A stretch of DNA of 64,000 nucleotides from Strongylocentrotus purpuratus. Its lineage: Eukaryota > Echinodermata > Echinoidea > Camarodonta > Strongylocentrotidae. Position 1 is the stretch's first letter; every line of letters begins with the position of its first letter. Location of the stretch: NCBI RefSeq assembly GCF_000002235.5, contig NW_022145552.1, forward strand, positions 1,929,501 to 1,993,500, read 5' to 3'. This document shows, in pieces, positions 26,201 to 40,900 of this stretch. The notes beneath the pieces are model-generated. The model did no database searches. It was not told the DNA's origin and saw nothing but the letters and a program-made list of their open reading frames with translations. The position numbers and the translations under genes are program-made.

Positions 26201-29200
26201 CACCATTTTGTTTCACTAGCTGCCATAACACCAAAAACATGGGACATGTCATTTGCTTCATCTTCATAGTTTCTCTTTCTGTATTGAAATCAGTGTGAAA
26301 GATTATTTCAATACCCCTGATATCATGAAAGTTACCACTGCGTCCACAGTTACAGCAGGGCATGTGAGTTAAATGGATTCCGCATCTAAGAGGGCCCTTT
26401 GAAGCAGTCCGTTGCACCGAGAGTCTTTTTTACCCCTATCATAATCCCCTTAATCCCCCACCCGGACCGCACAGCTCGTAAATCTCACTTCCGAAACTGA
26501 GTGACATAGGGCTCGCGAAATGCATTGTTGGAAATACACATCGGCTGCTATCGACAAAAATGGCGGCGTACAGTAGGGAAGAGTATTTGGTAGGCGACGA
26601 TTTAGACTTTCTGACTGATTTTGAGGAAGATTTGATTCTTGAGCCTGGTGTATGGGAAGTTGGAGACCAATACAAGTTATGCACGTGTGAAATTCCATCA
26701 ACGGAAAATCTTATTCGTTGCAGCGAACCAAAATGTACGGTTAAATGGTTTCATCGTGAATGCGTAGGCCGCTCCATGTAAATAGGCAGCATTTGAATAC
26801 ATGAATAGTCAATACACTCACAACATACAGTACAAATGCACATAATCATCCCAATGCGGTTGATCGGCAAGTTTGACAGTAGACTCACAATTTTAATTTT
26901 TAAATTATTCTTTCTAACATCAGAAAGTTGAACAAATTGTATTTTAATGCTCTTTCGGTGTCATCAATCGTCACTATAGTACTGCCTTTGAATGAAATCG
27001 GTTGAGTTTTGTACAGTGGTGTTTGAAATGTTGAGAATCAATGGCACAACTTTGAATACACGGCCAGGGTAGTAATGCAGCTATGTGTGTTTCCACCAAC
27101 AACATCCAGCATGTACAGCCCAGCGAGCACGGCGGCTTTCGCGTCGCCGGCCCGTACTCGGGGTGAAAAGTGGTGATGAATTGACAACTTCTAACCCTCA
27201 TTAAACCAAATGCGCAAATATATAAAACAGTTTCATTTAGTTATTTTAAGAGATAAACTTATGGACTACCTTCCTAGCTATGTAAAAATTCGGGAAATTC
27301 TTTCGAGACGGAATCTCCATTTAAAGTCTCACCTCCCTGGTTACAGTGTACTGTAATGGGTGACATGATCTAATGAGTGACTCCTAATGGGTTTATTTAC
27401 AAGGTAATTTGTATATACACACCTAAATGGTTTCTGCAAACTGAACTATTGCATAATACTGTTGCCAATTTGCTTTCCATTAGAAGAAAATAAAGAGGAC
27501 AAAGTTTTAAGAAATTTTGAAAATTGGGTGGATAGTGATTCTTTACAATTTTGATATATTTGGATGCCCCTGTGGATGTATTATAATAACTATAAAAATT
27601 AACCCCTAAATCACTGGTGCTTTCAAGAAAAATTGAATATAAAAATTTACCGGTGCTCCCGGTAAATTTTGATAAATTTCAAATAGCGCCTACGGCTGTA
27701 CAATGTTAGCTGCGACCATAAAAATCTCAGAATATGTAGTTGTGATGTATAATTTCCAAACGGAAAAAGCTAGTCAGTCGATTTTAGTCAAGAAACATTG
27801 TTTTATAGCTTGATTAATATCTTGACCTTGAGAGGGAGCTATACAGCATAAAGAGTTTATTATTTACAATTTCACAACTTTAGACTCGATTTTAACCTCG
27901 ACAAAGATCACTGAATATTGTAGGATCGCATATGCTTCCAATACGTTGATTTAAACCAAATTCATGACCCCATACCAAAACGTTGTATTACCTTTAAGGG
28001 TAAAAAGACAAATAAACACATTTTGGCTCAGTCTCTTGAAGAAATCGGGGAAATCAGCATTGCAGGCTTACACATTGATATGGAGACCGAGGAGATAATA
28101 TAATGTGAGTTTAGGAGCAGTAGTGGTTCTACAGGGGGGGGGGGGGTAGGAGGGCTCAGCTATCCCCCACTCCCCCTCCCAACAAAAAATATTGAAGAAA
28201 CCCCTCCTCCAATTTCTTGAGAATAAATGAATTTATACAAGGGACATGCAGAGAATGAATGCAAGAATTCCCAAGAAATCAAAAGCTCCCCCCAAAACCC
28301 CTACCCCTAAACATTTCTTCTTCTAGAACTGCTCCTGTTTATAAGTTAACCATTCAGCAGTCTCCTGTTAATATCTTACCCATTAAAGATGGATCTCAAT
28401 AATCAATTTGCTTTCCAACTGTGGAATCACTAGTGCAATGATTTCAATTAATTAAATCCTCACTGAATATGCTCTCACACCATTCAGTAGTCTTCCGTTT
28501 AATATCTTATCCGTAAAGTTGGATCTCAATAATCAATTTGCTCTCTAACCGTGGAATGATTTCAATTAATTAAATCCTCTCTGAACCTGCGCTCACGCAA
28601 ATATTTACCCCTGGTACCTCAGTGGAAGTGAAACACGGCATGCCAGGGGCTATTTAGTATAAAGTGTATGGATATCATTATCATAATTAGTTTATTTAAC
28701 AAAAGATGACCTTTCGAATTAGACAAGGAATAAGAAAAACGCCATTAGTGGAACAGAACAAGTGTGGTTGATGCACGTGCAAATGTACCAGTAATCTATA
28801 AATGTACATATCACTGAAATTTAATTTAATCAGTGCAAAATTTGTTTTATGAATTAGTAGTCAAAATTTTCTAATCCCTTTACAATTAAGTGGATGATTA
28901 CATACAAAGTGAGGATTCTTACTTCAATGAATCATTGGGAAAGTTGAAAATTGCATTAAATTCAGTTGAAAGAATAAAGATTCCAATGACTGGAATAATT
29001 CAAATAAAGAAATTGACAAACTATCTTTTACCTAAATTATTATCTTTGATCTTTGGTAGATTGTGCTTTCAGTTGTGCCGCTTCAAAGCTTTGGAATAAA
29101 ATATCACTAGACATTTATAAGAAAAGCCTCATCTGTTGCTGCCTTCAAAGTTTTGTTGACGACACACACCTTGTGTTCAGGAGCTTTTGAATAGTTTTTA

Positions 29201-32200
29201 TATTATTTCGTTATTGTGTGTCTGTAAAGTAGTACTGTTGAGAGTTTTGTTTTTCATCACAGCGCAGTAGAATTTATACAGTAATTGGGTTACATACAGT
29301 GTAGATAGATGGATAGATTAGATATTAAAATTTATTTCATTCATCATAAAAAACATTAAGATAAAAAAACATACAATATCACATACATATAAAGACAAAA
29401 TAACATACATTACAAAGATAAATTGATCGAATTATTAATATTATTATTATAATTACCTTTAACTTGGAAAGCTTCTTTTGTAGTTTAGTCTGGATGAGGT
29501 CCGCCCACTGTTGTTCTCTCAAGAAGTCCCAGAAGAACCTTCCTATAAAAGCATTGACCCAAGCTACCGGAGCATCGTTGCTGATTGCACCGGGTATGCT
29601 ACTCATCTCCCGCTCTGATCCGCTCTTCCCTGGTCGACGACCAGGGCTGGCGTAGGTCACACCTCCAGCCTTGGCCTTCACGTCCTGGACGAGGAGCTCC
29701 TTGACATCCTTCTCCTTGGGCATCACCTTGGCAAGGAACTTGTAGAAGTCCACCATGGACTTGCGGGACGTCATGTCGTCAGGGTCCACCCTGTACATCG
29801 GGTTCCCGTCTTCCCCGATGATGTCGTTCCCGATGAGAAACACCTTCTTGTGAAGTGTTTGGATTGGACGGACCTTGGTAGCGAGGGACGCTGCTTCAAA
29901 TTTCCAAAACCATTCTTCTTTCTCACGACCTGTCCTCGCAAACAACACCAAGACTTTGTCGTCGCATTCGTCTTTCTTGATGACATCAAAGCCCAAGCCC
30001 TGAGCTGCTTCATCGTCCGGAGGCGAGACATCCTTCTTCTCAACCGAAATCCCTTTCTTTGGTAACTCTATGAATAGCGGGTATTTCTTACTCCATAAGC
30101 GCTTCTTCACGAGACCCTCGGGTTGAAGGTACACGTGGCTTCCCCGTATGTCGTAGATACGTTGGTGAATGAACTCTGGACGGGGTGTAGGCTCGTCAAA
30201 CATGGACCTACGGGCTATATTCTGCTTTGGTTTGGACAGTCTCAGGCTGTGGCCTTCGAGGCGCACATAGATGGAATGTGTTTGATTGACGTGATAGGTC
30301 TCCGGATCATAGGGTGTGGTTAACTCATTCATCCAGCCCTGCGGATAAGAAGATCGTAAGATCAATCATTAACAATTACAGTATCAAATATCTTCATCAT
30401 TACCATATATGTTACTAATTAATCTAAGAAATAATTCACAACCTATCCCCAACATGAACTGACATGAACCACACCACATCTGTTGATGAAAACAGGGGAG
30501 TGTTTCACAAAGACTAAGATCGACTTTAAGTTGGACTTGAATATAGCAGGCCATTCATGCCACTGGTTGCTCTCACCATTGGTCTTTCAGTTATGATCTT
30601 TAGATAATATTTTTTTCCTTCAATGATGAACTATCAAAAGAGCTGAATTCTGTAGATGTGTGACCATGATTTGTACATTCATTGCGAGACCACCGCCAGT
30701 AAATGGTGAGAGCAAACAGTGGCATGAACGGCCTGCCATAGTTTAGTCCAACCTAAAGTCAATCTTAGTCTTTGTGAAACACTCTCCTGATGCTCAAATA
30801 CTAACCTGGTATTATAACAAAAGAAGAGTGTTGTGAATGACATATTTCATAGACAGAATCATATTACCCATTCATATACATATTTAATTGGATCATGAAA
30901 ATTATTTTAAAAAGGCTACCTTTACCATCCTTGTACATGTTATACAAATCTGGCTGGTTCATTCAGAGGTACAAGTGACGTTAAAAAGAGAGCAACAAAT
31001 TAAAAAACACCCCAAAATTTTCAATTTAATATAGCCCTTTTTATATTGGATAATAATTTGCTACTAATGAAATGTAATGATTTATTCTTTCATCCAATCT
31101 TTGAATTGTAAATATATAGAAAAATATATATCAACAGCAGAAAATAAAATTAAAGGAAAATTATCAACTAAACCCACAATTACTGACACTAAGAATAACA
31201 ATTTGAAATGTGTTACAAACTTACAACAAACCTTACACTTTTCTCATCGAAATGCGTAATCTGAATGTCAAAGGGTGATAGACGATGATCATGTACATGT
31301 TTGCTGTTAAGCTTAAAAAGTGCATTACCTCTAACACATGTACAAAGCAGGCTGGTACAAAGTCTACTTATTGTTGTTGTAAAATCAACTCAAGAGACAA
31401 CTGATATAAAAATGTTATCTCCATAAAGTGGTTTCAAAGTGATCACAAATTGCAGATGTGATAAATATCAGGTATTTTTTACACTTGACATCTTTTATCA
31501 AAAATCCAGATGACAGATACAAAACAGCTACAGTATGTACATCAATATAGTTTGCAAAAAGAACTACATGTAGAGTTCAACATTTAGGAATAATGAACAA
31601 ACACTATTGGACTATCGGGTCAAACTTTGAGATACAATGTAGCTCATAATTTATACTTAAAGGTACTACCCAGGACCAAGATCCAATTGAAACCAGTTGA
31701 AATTTTCAACTGGTTTCAATTGGTTTCAACTGGTTTCAATTGGTTTCAATTGGAATAGAAAATTTCCAGTTGAAACCAATTGGCGAACTGGAAAATATTC
31801 TTATGGGTACTCATTTCCAGTTCAAACCAATAAGAAGTGCAACTGGAACCAATAAGGTAATTTTTCCAGTTACTCAATTGGTTCTAGTTAGAAGTCATTT
31901 CCAGTTACCCAACTGGTTCCAGTTAGAAGTTCAACTAGAAACAGTAAGATGATTTTCCTGTTACCCAACTGGTTCCAGTTAGCATTCATTTCCAGTTAGA
32001 AGTTATTTCCAGTTACCCACCTGGTTCCAGTTAGAATTCATTTCCAATTACCCAATTGGTTCCAGTTAGCATTCATTTCCAGTTAGAAGTAATTTCCAGT
32101 TACCCAACTGGTTCCAGTTAGAATTCATTTCCAGTTACCCAATTGGTTCCGATTGGAAATATTTCCAGTTACCCAACTGGATCCAATTGAAACCAGTTAA

Positions 32201-34636
32201 TTTGCATATTATCTTCTTGTGTGCAGATCAATGTTTTATGTAATTTATTTTGATTTACAATGTATTTATTAATTAATTTTCATTTGCAAGTAATGCATTT
32301 ATTTTAGATAAATATAAAGATTAGTAAGCAATGATAAGCATGTTCATTAGTAACATATTTTTGTAATTACACAGACTAAAAGTTGATTAGTAAAACACTA
32401 ACCATGTACAAAATACATCAAATACAAACATATATAATTGTAATGCCTTCCTTGTCGAATTGGTTTCAACTGGTTTCAATTGGAACCAGTTGTTCCAGTT
32501 TCCCTGTTGAAACCAGTTGGCAACTGGTTTCAATTGGTTTTGTTCCAATTGGTTTCAACTGGATTTTGGCCCTGGGTATGTCCCATTTGCAGGCCAAAAA
32601 AATGAAAAAGTTAAATTGCAACTGCATTTGAAAGATAATACTAATTTAGAACTTCCCTAAAAAAGGTGGGGCTTGAAAATGTCTTCAAGTGGGAAAATAA
32701 CAACTATTAGTTGTCAAATCGACTTTAGGGCTATAGAGCCCAAAAGTAATAGTCTTCATTTTCAGACAATTGTACTGAATGGTCATACGTTTTATGCTGC
32801 TCAAAGATTCAATCAGTTTAATCTTGGCCATCACAAGAAGTGGGTTATTGATGTAGACAAATGCTCATGTACCCTTTACAACTCTTTTCATGAATGTTAT
32901 TATTAAAGAAGAAAAAAGCCAGTCAGTCACTCAATAGTGTCTGACAGTAAAGTCTAGCAAGTAAACAGGTTTCCTTGCATAATTTGAATATGAGGACACT
33001 GCTGACGTTTAAATTTCACAGATAGGACATACATGACATATTCATAATTCCTGCAAAGTTCTACCGAATTTGAGATTGGCTGCAAAAGGGACATGGTACC
33101 TTTAAAGAAAGGAAAAAGAGTTAATTACAAACCTACATGGACTACTTTTTGGTTAGGGGTCAAACAGCAATTCTTACGTCAATAGTTAATTCTGTCTACA
33201 ATGACTAAATTAAAAGTTTTTTTTGAAAGAAGAAAATAATAATTTCAGGATTAATATCTGATAATATAAAAGAAAGAAAAGTCTATTGTCACATCACACT
33301 ATACAGTATACACATGAAATGTTTTCACGGTTTCATGATGTAAATGTATCTTGTATCATTTACGAATAATCAATCTACAATGCGCATATTAATTTATATT
33401 TATCACGTACTGTTTATGTACAGAGTCATGGTATTATTATTACTCACATATTTGAAACTACGGTTAAACAGATTTTCTATTGTTAACAATTAGTCCACAA
33501 CACACAAGGGGGATAAAATATACTGGTATATAAAAACAAAATGGACACTTCAGGTATTAAACTGCGGTTCACCTCTTCAATGGTCGGATGCTCAACATAA
33601 CGATAACAATCCTGGGCATTCTTGGTGGAGGTGGAGGAAAAGGAATGAAATAATCAATTTGAATAAACGTAAAGCGAAATATCAGGATATATGTCGGAAA
33701 AAGACGAAAAATGATATGGTCCTCGCTCGCCGTGATCAAACAGTGGATTTCTAATCAGACTGAAGAGAATGTGGGCATCGTTTCATGAAACTGTCATACA
33801 AGTTTACCGACATTCCAGCGACACAATTGCTACTTTTTAATACAAGCGTTCCAATGAGAGATGTCGGTGAACTTGTACTTATAACGGTTTTGTGAAATGC
33901 TGCCCTGATTTTGTTATGTGGTGCAAGGTTTTCTGCTCTCTTTCTACATTCCGTTTAATATTGCCTACAACAGGATCAACTGACTTTCTCTAAACTTGAA
34001 AGCTCATCAGCCTCTACAAAATCGATTTTATTTTACTTGTACAAAGGTTATGCTACATGACATTGGAATAATTGAATGCCATCTTTCAGCAACAGCTTTT
34101 GACAGAGTGTTCTCTGTCCTCATAAAAATTATTTTTAAAGTTAAAATTTCTAAGAGAACCATCAATGTCCCCTTGTAGATATGATCTTGAATAGAAGTTC
34201 AGTAAGAAAAGTTTCATCCAAATACGAAGTAGTCAATCAAAGAAAATTCACGACAACTGATAATTATGGACAAATTATATATGGATGGGAAGATTTTCTT
34301 GACGCTTTAGGGAGGATCGCTGAAGGCAAAAAATCTGGATCTCAAAATTAACATTTTTGAGAGATGATTACTGCGGGCCCCAAACATGTTTTGAAGAGGA
34401 AAATTGTTATGTTTGATCAGAAAGGCTTCCCCTTCACAATGATATGAATTTTGCATCAATTCAAAACACTTTTGATTCTTCGGGTGACTACTTTAAATTT
34501 AGTATCAAAGCTTTGAAAAAATTCAGTTGTCAATAACAACATAGAAATCCTGACGGAGTCCCTTATCCTCTTGTGTAAAAGGTTGTTCAATCTTCTTCTA
34601 CATCTACTTCTCTTTCCTTTCTTCTTTCTTCTCTCT

Positions 34637-34698
<62 letters not shown>

Positions 34699-34848
34699 CT
34701 CTTCTCTCTTTCTCTCTCTCTTCTCTCTCTCTTCTCTCTCTTCTCTCTCTTCTCTCTCTCCTCCTCTCTTCTCTCTTGCTCTCTCTCTCTTTCTCCTCCT
34801 CTCTTCTCTCTTGCTCTCTCTCTCTCTCTCCTCCTCTCTTCTCTCATG

Positions 34849-34905
<57 letters not shown>

Positions 34906-37900
34906 GCTCCTGCATTATCATCAAATTTTGTGCAGACCTCCAGACTTGTAGGGGGAATAGATAAGTCTCTCTGGGGAAATTGCTTGATTGAATCCCAAGC
35001 TCCAGTGAAGTGTGCAAAAACTCCTCAGTAGACTGGAACCCCTTGCATTCACACCTCTAACTTAAAGAGAAAGTTGAGTTCTGGGAAGAGGTGAAAAATA
35101 ATTTGTGAGCGTTATCATTCTTATTATGCAAGTGTGGAAGAACATCAGATAAGACATGTTCCCTGAAAAGCATGGCTCTTCAAATGCCTCCATATTCTAA
35201 ATATGTCATGTAACATCGTACAAATCCAGGGTAGGATTTTTACGCCACGTGTTCATGTAGTCCCATATACACATGTACATCTTTTTGTCTACAGTGTTTG
35301 TAACTTTACCAAGACTTGGCCAAATTTCTTATCATTTTGATGATTCCAGAACCTTGCAATACACACAAATTCTTATATGCTAGATGATCAACCTTTTCTG
35401 GTCGATTCCACACCGTTTCTTTCACAATGCAATCGCATGACCAGAACTCAACTTCATCTTTAAAGATATATTTGAGTTCTGGGGTGCGTTTCACGAAGCC
35501 TTTTTTCAATGACAAATTACAAAAATCAGTGACAAATCTGCTGATAACCAATCAGAAGCGAGGATTTCAGTAGCTTATAACAAAAACTGTCATTTGTCAC
35601 CGATGACAAGTTTTGTGAAACGCCCCCTAGGTCATGTGATTGCATCCTGAAAGAAACGGTTTGGAATCGATCAGAGAAGGTTCATCATCTAGCTGTAGTA
35701 TTGGTGTGTACTGCCAGGTTCTGGAATCATCAAAATGATGGGAAATTTGGCCCAGTCTTGGTAAAGTAACAAGCACTTTACACAGAAACATGTACATGGG
35801 ACTACATAAACGTGACATAAAAATCAGTCCCGATATTTATACTGTTACATGCCATATATTTAAAATATGAAGGCATTTGAAGAGCCATGCTTTTCAGGGA
35901 ACATTTTTTATCTGATGTTCTTCCACACTTGCATAATAACAATGATAACACTCACAAATTATTTTTCACCTCTTCCCCGAACTCAACCTTCTCTTTGAAG
36001 AACCAGTAAAGATCGATCTTAACCCCTTTAACACTGCTATGGCATATTGTTTGTATCGTGACATGGAGATAACTGTTTGGAGTTACAAGTAAGGAACATA
36101 TGTACTGAAGGGATTAAGCATCGTTTTAAACTTTGATTTACATGAGCTGGCATGGATGGAAGGCTGAGCGAGGTTTCAATATTGACGCTTGCTTCATTTA
36201 GCACCAAATTGCTTCGCACAAGTTGTGATTATGGGTGGAGGCTTAGAAAGGCCCTGTATACGTAAAGAAGGGATGCACTGGAGCTTGTTGTCTTGGGGAG
36301 ATATTCCTAAGGTGATTAAAGCGATCCATCCCACTAAACTCAAGTATTCTTAAGATCTCGCTCACGAGACAGAAATGAGAGCTCTAAAGTGCATTAAAGG
36401 GGGAGTCCACATCTACATTGTTTTTTTTATAATAGAAGTAGACAAAAGAGAGGAACAGGTCAGTGAAAGTTTGAATAAAATATGATTACAAATAAGAAAG
36501 TAATTAATTTTTTGAAGGTCTGTGACAAATCTTGCAAGGTTCCCTCCAATTTGCTTGGTACTAATAATTCAGAAATTTCTATTTCCCTAAAGAAAATTTG
36601 AATCATACATGCACATTGAAAAGAATTATTGCAAATATGTTTCTATGCAGCTCCTACAGTATGAATCGATTCTTATGTACTTCATCAATGAGTAAGATAA
36701 TGAATTTTGTTTAATTTTATGTACATCTAGCACATGAGAGTGGACCTCTCAAGATCCATGTACATACATGTACACCCTGTACATGTATGTACATGTATCT
36801 CAATTAACATTACCAATTTGTGATTCATTGATTACCGATACAACTTCAGAAATTTAAAACCATACATAGAAAATGGGAGAGTTATCCACCACATCCTACA
36901 CCACAATCCACTGACCAAACTACCAATTTGAGATTCGCATAGACTTAGTGATCTCATATTTCAAACATTCATAACTTCCTTACTATTGGTCCGATTCATT
37001 TAAAACTTTTGCCATTCTGTTATATTTCTGCTTTCATACAAATCAAGTTTTTACAAGGGTTAGATTGCCCTTTAACTGTACATGTTTATGTACTTGAAAG
37101 AGGAGGCGCGATAGCTCAGTCGGTAGAGCAGTGGTCTCGTGATCTGGTGACCCGGGTTCGAAACCAAGTCGATGCGTTAGTGCCCTTTGGTAAGGCATTA
37201 ATTCTCATTACCAGGTCCCTCAGAGAGGACCTAAAGCTGTTGGCCGTCTGGTTGCTTCATTACAAGCATTTATGCTTTCTTAGCAGTCAGGTAAAATAAC
37301 CACCACCACATTCAATATGTCAAAGTTAAAAAAATGTATGGTAATTATACAAGACAAATGCCAAGTGGCAATGGAGGTCATAGTTCAGGGAGGAAAAAAT
37401 CCAAAAGTACACATGTGCTTACTGACAGCAATTACTGTGCATTAATTTGCACTCCATGACATGAAAAAAAAATGAATTTGATCGGCAACAATTTGCTTTG
37501 TACACACACAAGTACATGAACTTTGACCTTTCAAAAGCAATTCCATGCTGAGTTATGCCTTTATTTTTCTGTATGATCACATAATTCATTTTGGCATTCC
37601 ACTTTTCACAAAACTCCCAAGGTTTGATACAGCACGTAATGACCTACAGGCTAGACATGTGTACATGAGATGATAATGTGTTCAAACTAATAGAGTGAGC
37701 GTCTTTTAGGGTGCGTTCAATCGAATTTTCGAAGCTAGAATCACAAACATGAATCACAAATCAAAACGCCGTTACAAAAAACAAGGTCACTGCGGTTAGC
37801 GTTCAAGCGATTTTTCATCAACGCTGATTCTAGCTCATTTCGAGCCCAGCCACTGCGGATCACACTCGCAGTTTGACCCAGGAAGTATAGGTCAACTTCG

Positions 37901-40900
37901 GCGCGCGCTTTTTGGAATTGTTTACGGCCGACTGTCGACTGCTGTTTTGAGCATAGATCGCAATAATAAAACAAAGAATGAGAAGGTGATGGAAGGAAGA
38001 AACAAAAAATAACATAAGGAAAGACAGAAAGAGAAAGTGATAGAATGATTGAAACAAAGAATAACATAAGAGACTGTGAGTGAATTAGGTAAAAAACAAA
38101 GAATAACATAAGAGAAGGTGATAGAAGGAAGAAACAAAGAATAACATAAGGAAAGACAGAAAGAGAAAGTGATAGAATGATTAAAACAAAGAATAACATA
38201 AGAAATTGTGATAGAAGGAAAAGAATAAAGATTAACATAAGAATAGAAGGAAGAAACAAAGAATAACATAAGGAAAGACAGAAAGAGAAAGTGATAGAAT
38301 GATTAAAACAAAGAATAACATAAGAAACTGTGATAGAAGGAAAAGAATAAAGATTAACATAAGAATAGAAGGAAGAAACAAAGAATAACATAAGGAAAGA
38401 CAGAAAGAGAAAGTGATAGAATGATTAAAATAAAGAATAACATAAGAAACTGTGATAGAAGGAAAAGAATAAAGATTAACATAAGAATAGAAGGAAGAAA
38501 CAAAGAATAACATAAGGAAAGACAGTAAGAGAAAGTGATAGAATCATAAAAATAAAGAATAACATAAGAGAAGGTGATAGAAGGAAAAAAACAAAGAATA
38601 ACATAAGAATAGAAGGAAGAAACAAAGAATAACATAAGGTAAGACAGAAAGAGAAAGTGATAGAATGCTTAAAACAAAGAATTACATTGAAAAAGCTGAT
38701 AGAAGGAAAAAAACAAAGATTAACATAAGAATAGAAGGAAGAAACAAAGAATAACATAAGAAACTGTGATAGAAGGAAAAGAACAAAGATTAACATAAGA
38801 ATAGAAGGAAGAAACAAAGAATAACATAAGGAAAGACAGAAAGAGAAAGTAATAGAATCATAAAAATAAAGAATAACATAAGAGAAGGTGATAGAAGGAA
38901 AAAAACAAAGAATAACATAAGAATAGAAGGAAGAAACAAAGAACAACATAAGGAAAGACAGAAAGAGAAAGTGATAGAATGCTTAAAACAAAGAATTACA
39001 TTAAAAAAGCTGATAGAAGGGAAAAAAAACAAAGATTAACATAAGAATAGAAGGAAGAAACAAAGAATAACAAAAGAGAAAGTGATAGAATTATAAAAAC
39101 AAAGAATAACATAAGAGAAGGTGATAGAAGGAAGAAACAAAGAATAACATAAGGAAAGACAGAAAGAGAAAGTGATAGAATGATTGAAACAAAGAATAAC
39201 ATAAGAGACTGTGAGTGAAGGTAAAGAACAAAGAATAACATAAGGGAATGTGATAGAAGGAAGAAACAAAGGATAACATAAGGAAAGACAGAAAGAGAAA
39301 GTGATAGAATGATTAAAACAAAGAATAACATAAGAAACTGTGATAAAAGGAAAAGAACAAAGATTAACATAAGAATAGAAGGAAGAAACAAAGAATAACA
39401 TAAGGAAAGACAGAAAGAGAAAGTGATAGAATTATAAAAATAAAGAATAACATAAGAGAAGGTGATAGAAGGAAAAAACAAAGAATAACATAAGAATAGA
39501 AGGAAGAAACAAAGAATAACATAAGGAAAGACAGAAAGAGAAAAAGAGGAAAACAAGGTATAACATAACGGAACATGCCATGATAAAGAGCATGGTATAG
39601 TAAACGCAAATTGCAAGAAAAGCAGGCGCGCGGTTTTTGCCCAAACCGGAACAGGCTCCGTCATACAATCATGATTGAGAACTCCGTCCGTTCAATCGAA
39701 TTTTAGCGACCGTGATTCTGCAGAATCATGATACAAAACGCATCTTTTTCAGCGTTTCATGTTTGTGTTTTCAAACACGTTTATTTTTAAGACCGACGAA
39801 AAAATCGCTTGAACGCATTGCGTTTTAAACTAAACGTCTTTAGAAACAGCGACTGGGGAATTCTGATATTGATCTGACTGGGTAACTGGCTAGGGGAATG
39901 TTTGTTTTAACTTGGTTTCGCTTTTATTTTGAAGAAACCATGCGTTCCTTGTAAAAAAATGGGTTAAAATGATGAGAATGAAAAGGCAAATGCCAAGGAT
40001 GTTTGCCAGGGAGATCGCTGTTAAAATATTAGCTTTGCATCTAACAGGCTTACTTACTTGTATAATACAGTATGTACAGGGTACATAAATGTATTATACA
40101 TGTAGGTGTGTCTGGAACAAACATGGCAGGAACATTTCAATGATGTTTTTAAGTAAAATTTGTACCACTTATTTTAAATATATTTAGTGAAAAAAAAAAC
40201 CATTTTGCAAACCTTAAGTTGAAGCCATACATACATTAAAGCCATAAATGTACATACATTGTTGCTGTGGAAAAAAAAGAAAGATTAGTGAGTATGCCTA
40301 TGCCTATGATTGCAAAGAATACAAACAAGTTCATGAAATTGTTGAAGTTTTAAGTCTAACTGTCCGGGCCATATCATATGTGCTACAGTGTAATATACAT
40401 GAACATGTATCTTTGTATGTGCATGTACCACTGTGTACATGTATGTTTTAAAAATAGTCACTTCTAATTCTATACATTGGAAATTTTGTATAATTTACTA
40501 CAGAGTTTAATAATTTCAACACTATGAAAGAAATCTTTATTTACTCTTGAGATTCAGGATATGGTAAAGGAACTTATATAACACAAGGTTTGCCAATGTA
40601 TTAGGGATTTTGTAATTTGTATTCATTAAGAGCAAGCATCTTGTTTAAGACTACATAAAGCCAATGATAAGCTCCTGTAAAGTTTGTGAATGACTTCCAG
40701 TTCATTTCATATCAAAGACAAGTGCAAACAATTTGTCAACAATCAACACTTTAAAGATAAGGATATAGGGCACATGCAGTGGTGTACAAAGTCCTGCCCA
40801 GAAGTCTAAATGGTAATGTCAATGTCAGCTAACAATGTACATCATGAAAGGCCCTATGTATGTTAATTTAACCCCTTAATAATTATTTGTATTCAATGAA

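Noticed and set aside
29379-29456. Extension of TEX2 exon 2 past LSKLK
   Set aside because: It runs into AT-rich intron; the donor AAG|GTAATT joins exactly to exon 3 in the order known for TEX2.
34571-34951. Leu/Ser-rich and Arg/Glu-rich frames in the CT array
   Set aside because: Purely compositional translation of a (TC)n/(GA)n microsatellite; the same holds for 16302-16638, 17035-17319, 25072-25370 and 58763-59137.
35306-35551. 81-codon frame on the minus strand, similar to a 67-codon frame at 10667-10870
   Set aside because: The similarity is the shared family A repeat DNA; the other copies do not keep the frame.
37103-37180. Possible tRNA gene
   Set aside because: A and B boxes are present but no acceptor stem closes and a shared SINE body follows; the heads at 5705, 6156 and 56528 likewise.
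37741-39668. Long hydrophobic open frames (repeated LCYSLFLPS-type words) that look like a multi-pass membrane protein
   Set aside because: They arise from a stop-poor 122-bp satellite; the unit is not a multiple of three and the frame switches between units.
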